From Corynebacterium urogenitale (lineage in GTDB: Bacteria > Actinomycetota > Actinomycetes > Mycobacteriales > Mycobacteriaceae), in contig NZ_CP045032.1 in assembly GCF_009026825.1 (NCBI RefSeq), positions 1,116,001 to 1,180,000 of the forward strand: DNA of 64,000 nt, read 5' to 3'. The number at the start of each line of letters is the position of its first letter. The stretch's first letter is position 1. The translations under genes and the position numbers were made by a program. The notes under the pieces are model-generated. The model was given only the letters and a program-made list of their open reading frames with translations, made no database searches and was not told the origin of the DNA. Below are positions 34,875 to 45,362 of this stretch, piece after piece.

Positions 34875-35321
34875 CTACACGGAGAAGCCCAGGTAGCGCA
34901 GCTGCTCGCGGCCCTCTTCGTTAATCATCTGCGGGCCCCACGCAGGGGTCCACACCCAGTTGATGCGCAGCTCTGAAATCTCCTGGAGAGTACCCACCAC
35001 GGCCGATTGAGCCTGATCCTCGATCATGTCGGTCAAAGGACATGCCGGGGAGGTCAGCGTCATATTGACGACCGCCGTCGTTCCTTCAACCCAGGTATCG
35101 TAAACGAGGCCGAGGTCAACCACGTTAATGCCGAGCTCGGGGTCAATGACATCCATGAGGCAGTCTTCGATCTTGCCCGCCAACTCCACCTGCTCGGGTG
35201 TCTGCTCGGCTGGGGGCTGAGGGACCTCGTTGATTGGGTTAGGGTCCATCTCCGGTGCGGAGGGATTGGGGTTCTCCGCGGCTGGGGCCTCGGGGGTGTT
35301 GTTCGCGGTGTTATCAGTCAT
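34875..35321 (-). CDS. sufT: SufT-type iron-sulfur assembly factor (DUF59/MIP18)
   Basis: A 148-residue maturation factor for Fe-S proteins. After a Pro/Asn/Glu-rich N-terminal tail of about 40 residues, the DUF59 domain shows DPELGINVVDLGLVYD and the conserved cysteine in MTLTSPACPLTDM, then RINWVWTPAWGPQMI. It is the last gene of the suf operon, 66 bases after sufU, and helps hand clusters to client proteins such as aconitase. The tail is longer than in many homologues and is probably disordered. Confidence 0.9.
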   Translation of the reverse strand: MTDNTANNTPEAPAAENPNPSAPEMDPNPINEVPQPPAEQTPEQVELAGKIEDCLMDVIDPELGINVVDLGLVYDTWVEGTTAVVNMTLTSPACPLTDMIEDQAQSAVVGTLQEISELRINWVWTPAWGPQMINEEGREQLRYLGFSV

Positions 35322-35387
35322 TTTCTTGTCCTTCGTCAGTGTTGGTTTGTCGCGAGTGTGACGGGTGGAATCGGGCGAAGATTGCCT

Positions 35388-35846
35388 CTATTCAGTCTCA
35401 GTAGGCTTAGCCCCCGCATCGTACGCTGCGGCTTCGAAGGCCTTCCACCCCAGCAGGGCACACTTCACACGGGCTGGGTATTTGGAAACACCGGAGAACG
35501 CTACCCCGTCGCCGATGATCTCGTCATCGCCCTCAACCTTGCCCCTGGAGGTGATCATGCGCTCGAATTCAGCGAGCTTCGCGAATGCCTCGTCGACGGG
35601 CTGCCCCACGATCTCCTCCGCCATGACGGAAGTGGAGGCTTGACTGATAGAGCAGCCAACAGCTTCATAGGACACATCGGCGACGGTCTTCTTGTCCTCG
35701 CTGAGTGTGACACGCAAAGTCAGTTCGTCACCGCAGGAAGTGTTCACATGGTGAACCTCGGCGTTGAAGGGCTCGCGAAGTCCGGAATGCTGCGGGTGCT
35801 TGTAGTGGTCCAGGATCACTTCCTGGTACATCTGCTCAAGTTTCAT
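35388..35846 (-). CDS. sufU: SufU, zinc-dependent sulfur-transfer protein
   Basis: A 152-residue IscU-like protein that accepts sulfur from SufS and passes it to SufBCD. It starts MKLEQMYQEVILDHY. The three conserved cysteines are in SCGDELTLRV, AVGCSISQAS and RVKCALLGWKAF, with the 18-residue insert region (residues 100-120) that separates SufU from IscU. It replaces SufE in Gram-positive bacteria. It follows sufS with 23 bases between and is clearly in the operon. Confidence 0.94.
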   Translation of the reverse strand: MKLEQMYQEVILDHYKHPQHSGLREPFNAEVHHVNTSCGDELTLRVTLSEDKKTVADVSYEAVGCSISQASTSVMAEEIVGQPVDEAFAKLAEFERMITSRGKVEGDDEIIGDGVAFSGVSKYPARVKCALLGWKAFEAAAYDAGAKPTETE

Positions 35847-35869
35847 AGGAAAGTACTTCTGTGAGAAAA

Positions 35870-37243
<1,374 letters not shown>

Positions 37244-37299
37244 CTAGCGACGCACTGTCACGTGGTGCGCCGCCTTAAGGAATCGCGGCGAGGAATGTC

Positions 37300-38055
37300 C
37301 TAAACGAACTGCTCGTAGCCCTCTTCCTCAAGCTGCAGGGCCAGCTCAGGTCCACCGGACTTGACGATCTTGCCCTTGGAGAACACGTGAACGAAGTCTG
37401 GCTTCACGTAGTTCAGGATGCGCTGGTAGTGGGTAATCATGACTACGCCACCATTCTCGCGCTCCTTGTAGCGATTAATGCCTTCGGAGACGACGCGCAG
37501 CGCATCGACGTCGAGGCCGGAGTCGGTCTCGTCGAGGACGGCGAAACGTGGCTTGAGCAGGCCGAGCTGCAGGACCTCGTGGCGCTTCTTCTCGCCACCG
37601 GAGAAGCCTTCGTTGACGGATCGCTCGGAGAAGGATGGGTCGATGGACAGCTCCTCCATGGCGCCTCGTGCTTCCTTGACCCAGTCGCGGATCTTCGGAG
37701 CTTCACCGCGTACGGCGGTAGCAGCGGAACGCAGGAAGTTTGCCATGGACACGCCAGGAACCTCAGTTGGGTACTGCATTGCTAGGAAGAGGCCAGCTCG
37801 AGCGCGCTCATCCACCTCCATCTCCAGAATGTTCTCGCCATCCAGCAGAACCTCACCTTCGGTGATCTCGTAGCGAGGGTGGCCAGCGATGGCGTAAGAC
37901 AGAGTGGACTTACCGGAGCCATTCGGTCCCATGATGGCGTGAGTCTCGCCGGAGTTCACGGTGAGGTTAACGCCGTGAAGAATTGGCTTCGGAGCTTCGT
38001 TCTCGTCCGCCGGAACAACCTGTGCGTGCAGGTTCTTGATCTCAAGAGTGCTCAT
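37300..38055 (-). CDS. sufC: SufC, ATPase of the Fe-S scaffold
   Basis: A 251-residue ABC-type ATPase that powers the SufBCD scaffold. Walker A is GPNGSGKST, the signature is GFSGGEKKRHEVLQL and Walker B is FAVLDETDSGLD, with the Suf-specific EGEVLLDGENILEMEVDERA. No membrane partner is involved. It follows sufD with 66 bases between. The sequence is a standard full-length member. Confidence 0.96.
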   Translation of the reverse strand: MSTLEIKNLHAQVVPADENEAPKPILHGVNLTVNSGETHAIMGPNGSGKSTLSYAIAGHPRYEITEGEVLLDGENILEMEVDERARAGLFLAMQYPTEVPGVSMANFLRSAATAVRGEAPKIRDWVKEARGAMEELSIDPSFSERSVNEGFSGGEKKRHEVLQLGLLKPRFAVLDETDSGLDVDALRVVSEGINRYKERENGGVVMITHYQRILNYVKPDFVHVFSKGKIVKSGGPELALQLEEEGYEQFV

Positions 38056-38121
38056 TGTAGTTAAAGCTTTCCTTCTGTTTGAAATGAGTGTGTGTCTGAA
38101 GCGTTTGGTGTTGAAAGGCTG

Positions 38122-39321
38122 CTAGAGAACTGTGTTCTCCAGCTCTTCAGCCACCTTGTTTTCAAGCTGTTCACGGACAGACTCCAGCGGAATGCGCTTG
38201 ATGACATCGGTGAAGAAGCCACGCACGATGAGCATCTTGGCAGCTGCGGCAGGGATGCCTCGGGACTGCATGTAGAACATCTGCTCGTCATCGAATCGAC
38301 CGACGGTTGCAGCGTGGCCAGCTCCGACAATCTCGCCGGTCTGAATTTCCAAGTTCGGCACGGAGTCCGCACGGGCACCCTTGGTGAGCACCAGGTTGTT
38401 GTTCTTTTCGTAGGTGTCAGTACCGGTTGCCTCCGGACGGATCAGCACATCGCCGATCCATGCCGTGCGTGCATCGCGTGCCTCTGCACCCTTCTCCGGC
38501 TCTCCCTGCAGCGCGCCCTTGTACAAAACATTGGAGCGGCAGTTCTGGATGGAGTGATCGACTAGCAGGCGCTGCTCGAAGTATTGGCCAGCATCGGCGA
38601 AGTAGAGGCCGAGAAGCTCGGCATCACCGCCGGGAGCGGTGTAGCGCACGTGTGGTACGGAGCGAACCACATCGCCACCGAAGGCAGCGTAGTAATGGCG
38701 CACGGTAGCATCGCGACCAACCTGGATATGGGAGTTGGACAGGTGAACTCCGTCGCGGTTCCAGTCTTCGAAGACGACTGTGGTCAGCTTGGCACCATCA
38801 CCGACAACGAACTCAATGTTGTCGGAATGCGCACCAGAGCCGGCGTACTTCACGATGACAACAGCCTCTGCGTGGGTGTCCAATTCGACGACCAGAGAAC
38901 CGTAAGAAACCTTTTCCTCGCCTGCACCAGTGATGGTGATGGTGACCGGATCGGTGAGAACTGTGTCCTTAGCGACCTTGATGTAATCGGCCTTCGTGGT
39001 CTCCGACCAGGCTTGGGCTGCGGCGCGGTCAACAGGGGCGCCTGCGCGGCCGATGCGCTCATCGGAAGGATCCAGTTCCTCGTAACTCACGCCTTCGGGT
39101 GCCTGGACATCAATGTTTGCGCGTTCACCGGCGGCTGCGGTGCCGTCGTGTAGACCGTGAAGTCGGCGCAACGGGGTAAAGCGCCAGTCCTCATCCTTAC
39201 CCTTAGGGATGGAGAAGTCCTCGACGTTGAAAGAGGTGAAACGGTCACCCTTGGTTTGGTGTTCAGTTCCAGCCTTGACCGGGGTGATAGTTGCCTCGGT
39301 TTCAGTAAGCGGGGTGGTCAT
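38122..39321 (-). CDS. sufD: SufD, Fe-S scaffold subunit
   Basis: A 399-residue beta-helix subunit of the SufBCD complex, where it pairs with SufB and helps load iron. It shows GKDEDWRFTPLRRL near residue 40, the helical repeat region, and the C-terminal FYMQSRGIPAAAAKMLIVRGF shared with SufB. Starts at the ATG at 39321, five bases after the sufB stop, so translation is coupled. Confidence 0.95.
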   Translation of the reverse strand: MTTPLTETEATITPVKAGTEHQTKGDRFTSFNVEDFSIPKGKDEDWRFTPLRRLHGLHDGTAAAGERANIDVQAPEGVSYEELDPSDERIGRAGAPVDRAAAQAWSETTKADYIKVAKDTVLTDPVTITITGAGEEKVSYGSLVVELDTHAEAVVIVKYAGSGAHSDNIEFVVGDGAKLTTVVFEDWNRDGVHLSNSHIQVGRDATVRHYYAAFGGDVVRSVPHVRYTAPGGDAELLGLYFADAGQYFEQRLLVDHSIQNCRSNVLYKGALQGEPEKGAEARDARTAWIGDVLIRPEATGTDTYEKNNNLVLTKGARADSVPNLEIQTGEIVGAGHAATVGRFDDEQMFYMQSRGIPAAAAKMLIVRGFFTDVIKRIPLESVREQLENKVAEELENTVL

Positions 39322-39326
39322 CGTGC

Positions 39327-40757
39327 TTAGCCCACCGATCCTTCCATCTGCAGTTCAATGAGTCGGTTCAGCTCCAGTGCGTACTCCATAGGGAGTTCCT
39401 TGGCGATCGGTTCCACAAAGCCGCGAACGATCATTGCCATGGCCTCGTCCTCTTCGATGCCACGCGACATCAGGTAGAAGAGCTGATCCTCGGACACCTG
39501 GGAAACAGTTGCTTCGTGACCCAAGGTGACGTGGTCGTTTCGGATGTCGTTGTACGGGTAAGTGTCGGAGCGGGAGACAGAGTCCACCAGCAGGGCATCA
39601 CATTCCACGTTGGAGGCGGAGTGGTGCGCTTCCTTATTGATCTGGACCAGGCCGCGGTAGGCCGCACGTCCGCCGGAACGAGCCACGGACTTCGACACGA
39701 TGTTGGAGGAAGTGTGAGGTGCCATATGCACCATCTTGGCGCCGGTGTCCTGGAACTGCCCTTCGCCAGCGAAGGCGACGGAGAGTACCTCACCCTTGGC
39801 GTAAGGACCCGTCATCCACACGGCTGGGTACTTCATGGTGACCTTGGAACCGATGTTGCCATCGACCCATTCCATCGTTGCGCCCTCTTCACACTTGGTG
39901 CGCTTGGTGACGAGGTTGTAAACGTTATTGGACCAGTTCTGGATGGTCGTGTAGCGGCAACGTCCGCCCTTCTTCACGATGATCTCCACCACTGCGGAGT
40001 GAAGGGAATCAGTCTTGTAGATCGGGGCGGTGCAGCCCTCGACATAGTGCACGTAGGCATCTTCATCGACGATGATGAGAGTGCGCTCGAACTGGCCCAT
40101 GTTCTCGGTGTTGATGCGGAAGTAGGCCTGCAGAGGGATATCTACGTGGACGCCCTTCGGCACGTAGATGAATGAACCGCCGGACCACACTGCGGTATTC
40201 AGTGCAGAGAACTTATTGTCACCAGCTGGAATCACGGAGCCGAAGTACTCTTCGAAAAGTTCCGGGTAATCGCGGAGGCCCGTGTCGGTGTCGACGAATA
40301 TGACACCCTGGCTCTCCAGATCTTCCCGAATCTGGTGGTAGACAACCTCGGACTCGTACTGGGCGGCAACGCCGGCGACCAAACGCTGACGCTCTGCCTC
40401 AGGAATGCCGAGCTTGTCGTAGGTATTTTTGATGTCTTCAGGTAGGTCTTCCCAGGTCTGAGCCTGCTTCTCCGTGGAACGCACGAAGTACTTGATCTGG
40501 TCGAAGTCGATGCCGGAGAGATCCGCGCCCCAGGTCGGTAAAGGCTTCTTATCGAAGATTTCGAGAGCCTTCAAACGGCGTTGGAGCATCCACTCCGGCT
40601 CGTTCTTCTTGGCGGAGATGTCACGAACGACCTCTTCATTGAGGCCACGACGTGCGGAAACGCCTGCGACGTCGGAATCGTGCCAACCGTAGCCATAGGC
40701 GCCGATGGAGTTGATGATCTCCTCGTCGGTCTGTGGTTGCTGTGCAGCTTGAGTCAT
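39327..40757 (-). CDS. sufB: SufB, Fe-S scaffold subunit
   Basis: A 476-residue core scaffold on which clusters are built. Motifs are [57 protein letters not shown] with the conserved Cys, and [19 protein letters not shown]. Length is normal. The start lies three bases after the sufR stop on the same strand, so sufR and sufB are co-transcribed. Confidence 0.96.
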   Translation of the reverse strand: MTQAAQQPQTDEEIINSIGAYGYGWHDSDVAGVSARRGLNEEVVRDISAKKNEPEWMLQRRLKALEIFDKKPLPTWGADLSGIDFDQIKYFVRSTEKQAQTWEDLPEDIKNTYDKLGIPEAERQRLVAGVAAQYESEVVYHQIREDLESQGVIFVDTDTGLRDYPELFEEYFGSVIPAGDNKFSALNTAVWSGGSFIYVPKGVHVDIPLQAYFRINTENMGQFERTLIIVDEDAYVHYVEGCTAPIYKTDSLHSAVVEIIVKKGGRCRYTTIQNWSNNVYNLVTKRTKCEEGATMEWVDGNIGSKVTMKYPAVWMTGPYAKGEVLSVAFAGEGQFQDTGAKMVHMAPHTSSNIVSKSVARSGGRAAYRGLVQINKEAHHSASNVECDALLVDSVSRSDTYPYNDIRNDHVTLGHEATVSQVSEDQLFYLMSRGIEEDEAMAMIVRGFVEPIAKELPMEYALELNRLIELQMEGSVG

Positions 40758-40760
40758 ATT

Positions 40761-41459
40761 TTAACTTTCCTTCTTGGGGGAAGGGTGAATCGTTGTCAGC
40801 GGAATATGGGTGGTGCAAATGCCATTGCCGTCGGCAATAGTAGCCAGCGGTTGTGTATGTTGTCCGAGCAGTTCCGCAACCACCCGGTGTTCCGCCGCGC
40901 ACAGTTCAGGGAACTCTTGCGCGACATCCTGGATGGGGCAATGGTGGCGACAAATCTGAACGCCACCGGCAGCATTTCCAACCGTCGCAGCATATCCCTT
41001 CTCGGTGAGCGCATCGGCGATCGCCCTAGCCTTGGCGATGACCTTGTCGTCATCCTCGGAGGAATGTGCGAAGGTGGTGCTCCCCTGCTCGTCGTCGTCA
41101 ATATCGCCGAGTAGATCGTGGATGCGTTGGGCAGCGAAATCTTCCACTGCTTCTTCGCCTCCAGCCTGCCTCAGCGCACGGAGCGCGAGTAGCGCCAGGG
41201 TGTCGTAATCATGGCCAAATTGGGATCGCCCGGCATCGGTAAGCCGGAACATCTTGGCAGGGCGGCCTCGCTGGCCGGAGCGCGGAACACTGACGATTTC
41301 TGCGTGGCCGTCGGCAACAATATTGTCTAGATGTCGCCGTACACCCGCGGCACTGAGCCCAAACTCTTCGCTGATGTCCGTTGCGCTGACCGGTCCATGG
41401 CGCAGCACATGGAGCAAAATGCGGTGTCGAGTATCGTGATCGCTCACTTGGGTGGACAC
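40761..41459 (-). CDS. sufR: SufR-type Fe-S-sensing repressor
   Basis: A 232-residue ArsR/DeoR-like regulator expected to repress the suf operon when its own cluster is loaded. The N-terminal winged helix is VSATDISEEFGLSAAGVRRHL, with SVPRSGQRGRPAKMF as the wing. The C-terminal cluster-binding pattern is QICRHHCPIQDVAQEFPELC, with three Cys in the SufR arrangement. The GTG at 41459 has a GAGGAAAAGAG site just upstream; an earlier ATG at 41507 is less likely. It heads the operon, so it controls its own synthesis. Confidence 0.92.
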   Translation of the reverse strand: MSTQVSDHDTRHRILLHVLRHGPVSATDISEEFGLSAAGVRRHLDNIVADGHAEIVSVPRSGQRGRPAKMFRLTDAGRSQFGHDYDTLALLALRALRQAGGEEAVEDFAAQRIHDLLGDIDDDEQGSTTFAHSSEDDDKVIAKARAIADALTEKGYAATVGNAAGGVQICRHHCPIQDVAQEFPELCAAEHRVVAELLGQHTQPLATIADGNGICTTHIPLTTIHPSPKKES

Positions 41460-41510
41460 CTCTTTTCCTCGTTGCTTTTCGTGCTGGTACGGGTTCGCCC
41501 AACACATGAT

Positions 41511-41550
41511 TAGACAACACGAATGTTACTTAAATGATTTCATCTGTCTA
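41511..41550. promoter_or_regulatory. inverted repeats between sufR and mptB
   Basis: In the AT-rich 246-bp gap between sufR and mptB, TAGACA (41511-41516) is mirrored by TGTCTA (41545-41550), and AACA-CGAA-TGTT (41516-41527) is a small palindrome beside it. The site lies 52-91 bases before the sufR start, where a SufR operator and suf promoter are expected. Confidence 0.4.
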
Positions 41551-41705
41551 CTAAGGTATGCCTTTGTTTTTGCCGGTCTTGATAGGTTTCACCGCATAAT
41601 CCCTGCGCTTGCAAGTCCGCTCGCGAAAAAATCGCTGCAAATCTGTTGAGTGCACGGCTTGCCAATCTACGGAATCCTCACTCCGAATCAGTAGACTTCA
41701 CATTC

Positions 41706-43502
41706 ATGACTGACGATCATCGCCACTCGCGGCTTACGAAGGTGCGCCCTTTGCAGGCGTTGGCCTCGCAGCTGCCGCATCTGGGGTTGGCGGGCTCGCG
41801 AAGCGCGCACTTGCATAAGGATGATGTGGCATCCGCCACTTATTCGGAGAGTGGCTCTGACTCTTCGACACCGGATGGCCGCTCTGCTGTGCCGGGCAAT
41901 GAGCCAGCGTTCCCACTCGACGCTCCTCATCGGATGCGTCTCCGACTAGCAATGTTTCTCGGAACAGTCGGAGCCTTCATCATTGCTCTGGGCGGCTTGG
42001 GTGCTGGTGCGTTCCCAGTCCTCCTCAATCCTTTGAGGCAAGTGGCGTTCGTAGGCACTTTCTCCCGCATGCTGCATAGCGCAACTGTCCTTGTGTTCCT
42101 AGGCATTGGGCTGCTCGTCATAGGTTGGCTCCTTATCGCCCGCTTCTGTGTGAATACGCGAAGCCGCCAGGCACGCTTGGTTCCATTAAGCATCCTCTGG
42201 CGGACGTTCGCGGCCTGGGTGATTCCGCTTTTTGTGACAGCTCCCCTGTTTACTCAGGACATCTACTCCTACCTGGCACAGGGATCCATTGCCGCCCGCG
42301 GATGGGATCCTTATTCCGCAGGACCTGTGGATCTGTTGGGCGCTCAGGATCCACTGGCACGCTCAGTGCCTCTGATGTGGAGTCATTCTCCCGCTCCGTA
42401 CGGTCCGACGGCACTGGGCTACGGTGCCGTCATTTCCTGGCTCACGAATGATCATTTCGTGGCAGGAATACTCCTCCATCGACTCGTGTCGATTATGGGG
42501 CTGGCACTCGCCGGATGGGCGCTCGTGCGGCTCGCGCGCCGATGCTCCGTACCGCCACAGACTGCGTTGTGGCTCGGAGTTCTCAATCCTTTGGCCTTGC
42601 TTCACCTCGTCGGCGGCATCCACAACGAGGCAGCGATGCTCGGACTGCTGCTGGCCGGCATGGAGCTCGTTTTGCGTGGTGTGGACCGTCTCGACCGTCC
42701 TCAGGCTAGCCGGTGGATCCTCATTGTCGCTGGCCTGACGCTCATTACAGGTGCTGGTCTTGTCAAGGTCACGGCCTTGATGGCTTTAGGATTTGCGGGG
42801 GTGGCAATAGCGCGCTGGTTCGGTGGCACGATCAAAGACCTGTTTGTCTCGGCATTCATTTGTTCGGGCGTCGCCACTGTCGTCGTCGTAGCTATGTCGT
42901 TGGGCACCGGCGTAGGGTTCGGATGGATAACCTCCCAGGGCGGTGCAACGGAGATCGTCAGCTGGATGTCATTCTCGACCGTCGCGGGCCTTGCTTCGGC
43001 ATTCCTCGGTAACTTCCTTGGCCTCGGCGACCACCAGGAAGTTGCGCTGACGGTCTTCCGAGCCTTCGGTATTCTCGTCGGTATTTTTTGGGTCGTGCGC
43101 ATGTTGTGGGCAAGTTTTAAGGGAAGGATCCACCCAGTCGGTGGCTTGGGTGTGGCGATGTTCCTGCTCGTTATTTTCTTCCCCGTGGTTCACCCTTGGT
43201 ATCTGCTGTGGGCGATTCTTCCTCTAGCCGCATGGGCAAACCGGGACCTGTTCATCTTTATCGCCGCGGCATACTCCACCGCTTTTAGCTTCTTCATCCT
43301 GCCCAAGGGGTTAGGCCTGCCCCCAGGTACGGTGATCTACATCTACGTGATGTTCGTTGTTGTATTCTCCGCAGTACTTGCCCTTGGATATTGGTTTGCC
43401 AGGTCCCACCCATTTCTTGCCGAAAGCGTGCGCACCGGTCAATCCTTGGAGGGACAACGCTTGCGCCATCGTAGGGTTTCGGCCCGAGAAGCGCTAAAGT
43501 AA
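41706..43502 (+). CDS. mptB: alpha-1,6-mannosyltransferase MptB (GT-C family)
   Basis: Polytopic polyprenyl-phosphomannose-dependent transferase that starts the mannan backbone of lipomannan in corynebacteria. The 598-residue protein has a soluble N-terminal tail of about 75 residues, then 12-13 membrane segments. The GT-C acidic motif is in APLFTQDIYSYLAQG, on the first extracytoplasmic loop. GWDPYSAGP follows, and VHPWYLLWAILPL lies in the C-terminal half. mptB lies next to the suf operon in C. glutamicum too. The ATG at 41706 follows TAGACT by eight bases, a leaderless form; an upstream TTG is less likely. Confidence 0.9.
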   Translation: MTDDHRHSRLTKVRPLQALASQLPHLGLAGSRSAHLHKDDVASATYSESGSDSSTPDGRSAVPGNEPAFPLDAPHRMRLRLAMFLGTVGAFIIALGGLGAGAFPVLLNPLRQVAFVGTFSRMLHSATVLVFLGIGLLVIGWLLIARFCVNTRSRQARLVPLSILWRTFAAWVIPLFVTAPLFTQDIYSYLAQGSIAARGWDPYSAGPVDLLGAQDPLARSVPLMWSHSPAPYGPTALGYGAVISWLTNDHFVAGILLHRLVSIMGLALAGWALVRLARRCSVPPQTALWLGVLNPLALLHLVGGIHNEAAMLGLLLAGMELVLRGVDRLDRPQASRWILIVAGLTLITGAGLVKVTALMALGFAGVAIARWFGGTIKDLFVSAFICSGVATVVVVAMSLGTGVGFGWITSQGGATEIVSWMSFSTVAGLASAFLGNFLGLGDHQEVALTVFRAFGILVGIFWVVRMLWASFKGRIHPVGGLGVAMFLLVIFFPVVHPWYLLWAILPLAAWANRDLFIFIAAAYSTAFSFFILPKGLGLPPGTVIYIYVMFVVVFSAVLALGYWFARSHPFLAESVRTGQSLEGQRLRHRRVSAREALK

Positions 43503-43508
43503 TCACCC

Positions 43509-44507
43509 GTGCAAACCCACGAAACTCATCACGCCACCGAGGACACCTGCGGTCCCGTGGTTCTCACGCTCGACCAGGTCGTGCGCCGGTATGGAGACAA
43601 AACGGCGGTCAACGGCCTGAGTTTCCAGCTGCGTGCCGGTGAGGTCTTGGCTCTTCTCGGCCCCAATGGCGCAGGCAAGACGACGACCGTCGAGATGTGT
43701 GAAGGATTCTCCTCCCCCGACGACGGCATTGTGCGAGTTTTCGGACTCGACCCGGCGAAGAAGACGAACGAGGTTCGCACCCGTATCGGTGTGATGCTTC
43801 AAGGTGGCGGTGCCTATCCCGGCGTCCGAGTCCAAGAGATGCTCGACCTCGTCGCCGCTTATTCCGCGGATCCCCTGGATACGGAATGGCTCCTCGAGAC
43901 AGTGGGCCTGGCATCGCACAGGAAAACGCCATATCGGCGCCTCTCAGGAGGTCAGCAACAACGACTTTCCCTTGCCTGTGCCCTCGTCGGCAGACCCGAG
44001 CTGGTTTTTCTTGACGAGCCAACTGCGGGCCTCGATGCGCAATCCAGGATGGTGGTGTGGGATCTCATCCGCTCCCTCAAGCGCGATGGTGTCGGCGTCG
44101 TCTTGACCACGCACCTTATGGATGAAGCCGAGGCCTTGGCAGACAACGTCGTCATCATCGATCACGGTGTCGTGGTAGCTCAGGGCTCACCTGAAGAACT
44201 GACCTCCTTGCGTCAGGATCCAGGCACTACTCCGAGAGGTCGCCTACTGATCCACGTTGAAGGCACTCTCGACGTCGACGTGCTCCGTGAAGCGCTCGAG
44301 ACGTCTGTGCCAGGTAACTCCGTGACCGTGCATTCGCAGAAACCTCACCACGTGGAGGTGGAATGCGCGTCCATCTCCCCCGAGTTCATCGCCCATGTCG
44401 CACACGGTTTCGCGGAGCAAGGGGCGCTAATCCGCTCACTGGATGTCAATAAACAGACATTGGAGGATGTGTTCCTCAATATCACTGGACGGGAGATCCG
44501 CTCATGA
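43509..44507 (+). CDS. ABC exporter, ATP-binding subunit
   Basis: A 332-residue ATPase of the drug/DrrA type. Walker A GPNGAGKTTTVEM, Q-loop region, signature RRLSGGQQQRLSLA, Walker B LVFLDEPTAGLD, and the switch His in TTHLMDEAEAL are intact. A C-terminal domain of about 110 residues follows the ATPase core. It begins six bases after mptB and overlaps the permease gene by four bases (ATGA), so the three are one operon. The substrate is unknown. In C. glutamicum an ABC pair also sits between mptB and ctaA, which suggests a link to envelope lipids or to oxidase assembly. Confidence 0.93.
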   Translation: MQTHETHHATEDTCGPVVLTLDQVVRRYGDKTAVNGLSFQLRAGEVLALLGPNGAGKTTTVEMCEGFSSPDDGIVRVFGLDPAKKTNEVRTRIGVMLQGGGAYPGVRVQEMLDLVAAYSADPLDTEWLLETVGLASHRKTPYRRLSGGQQQRLSLACALVGRPELVFLDEPTAGLDAQSRMVVWDLIRSLKRDGVGVVLTTHLMDEAEALADNVVIIDHGVVVAQGSPEELTSLRQDPGTTPRGRLLIHVEGTLDVDVLREALETSVPGNSVTVHSQKPHHVEVECASISPEFIAHVAHGFAEQGALIRSLDVNKQTLEDVFLNITGREIRS

Positions 44508-45304
44508 ATACCCCAGGCGACCAACGCTTTCCGACCGGCTTCTTCGCTCCCCGACCCCGACGCTCATCTCCGGGCAAGATCCTCGCAGCACAGGCCAAGA
44601 TGGAATCCCTTCTGTTTCTGCGCCACGGTGAGCAACAGCTACTGAGCCTGATCATTCCACTCGGAATTCTCATTGGCCTCTCCCTCTTTCCAGAGTTGTC
44701 CCAAGACAGAGGTGTCAGTGCGGTTTACCCGATGACGCTAGCCATCGCCCTCATGGGTGCCGGTTTCACTGGGCAGGCGATCGCTGTCGCCTTTGATCGC
44801 CGCTACGGTGCGCTGAAACGGATTGGCGCTTCTGGTGTGCCAACATGGGCTTTGATCGGGGGAAAGATATGCGCCGTGGCTGTCGTGGTCGCGGTGCAGG
44901 TAATGATCCTGAGTCTCGCTGCGGCATTCCTAGGCTGGGCGCCCGAAGTCTCGGGCATTCCTGCGGCGATTGTCGTGGCCCTCGTCGGAGTCGCGACCTT
45001 CACCAGTCTGGGCCTCCTGCTTGGTGGTCGGCTGAGTTCGGAGATGGTGCTTGCCCTCTCCAACACTGTGTGGTTTGTACTCCTAGGCGCAGCCGTCGTG
45101 GTGCTCATGGCAGGAGATTCCCTTAGTGAGGGCACACGAAATCTCTTGGCCTTCGTCCCTTCCGTCGCGCTGATGGATGGCTTGACTGCAGCTCTGAATC
45201 ACGCACGCTTTGATGGTGTCGCGGTTCTTATTCTGCTCGTTTGGGCCCTCATAGGTGCCTGCGCCGCCTTCAAAACTTTCCGGTTCACGATGGACAGTGA
45301 TTAG
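44504..45304 (+). CDS. ABC exporter, permease subunit (ABC-2 type)
   Basis: A 266-residue membrane protein with six hydrophobic segments (about 46-62, 73-93, 115-146, 153-171, 182-205 and 235-257). It has the ABC-2 signature AVAFDRRYGALKRIGASGVP between segments 2 and 3, as in DrrB-type exporters. Its ATG overlaps the end of the ATPase gene by four bases, so the two are translationally coupled partners. No substrate-binding protein is encoded nearby, which fits export. Confidence 0.92.
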   Translation: MNTPGDQRFPTGFFAPRPRRSSPGKILAAQAKMESLLFLRHGEQQLLSLIIPLGILIGLSLFPELSQDRGVSAVYPMTLAIALMGAGFTGQAIAVAFDRRYGALKRIGASGVPTWALIGGKICAVAVVVAVQVMILSLAAAFLGWAPEVSGIPAAIVVALVGVATFTSLGLLLGGRLSSEMVLALSNTVWFVLLGAAVVVLMAGDSLSEGTRNLLAFVPSVALMDGLTAALNHARFDGVAVLILLVWALIGACAAFKTFRFTMDSD

Positions 45305-45362
45305 CGTCGCGTCACGCGTGTGGCAATTGTGGTCTTTTGGCCGTAACCGATAGGCTGAAAAC

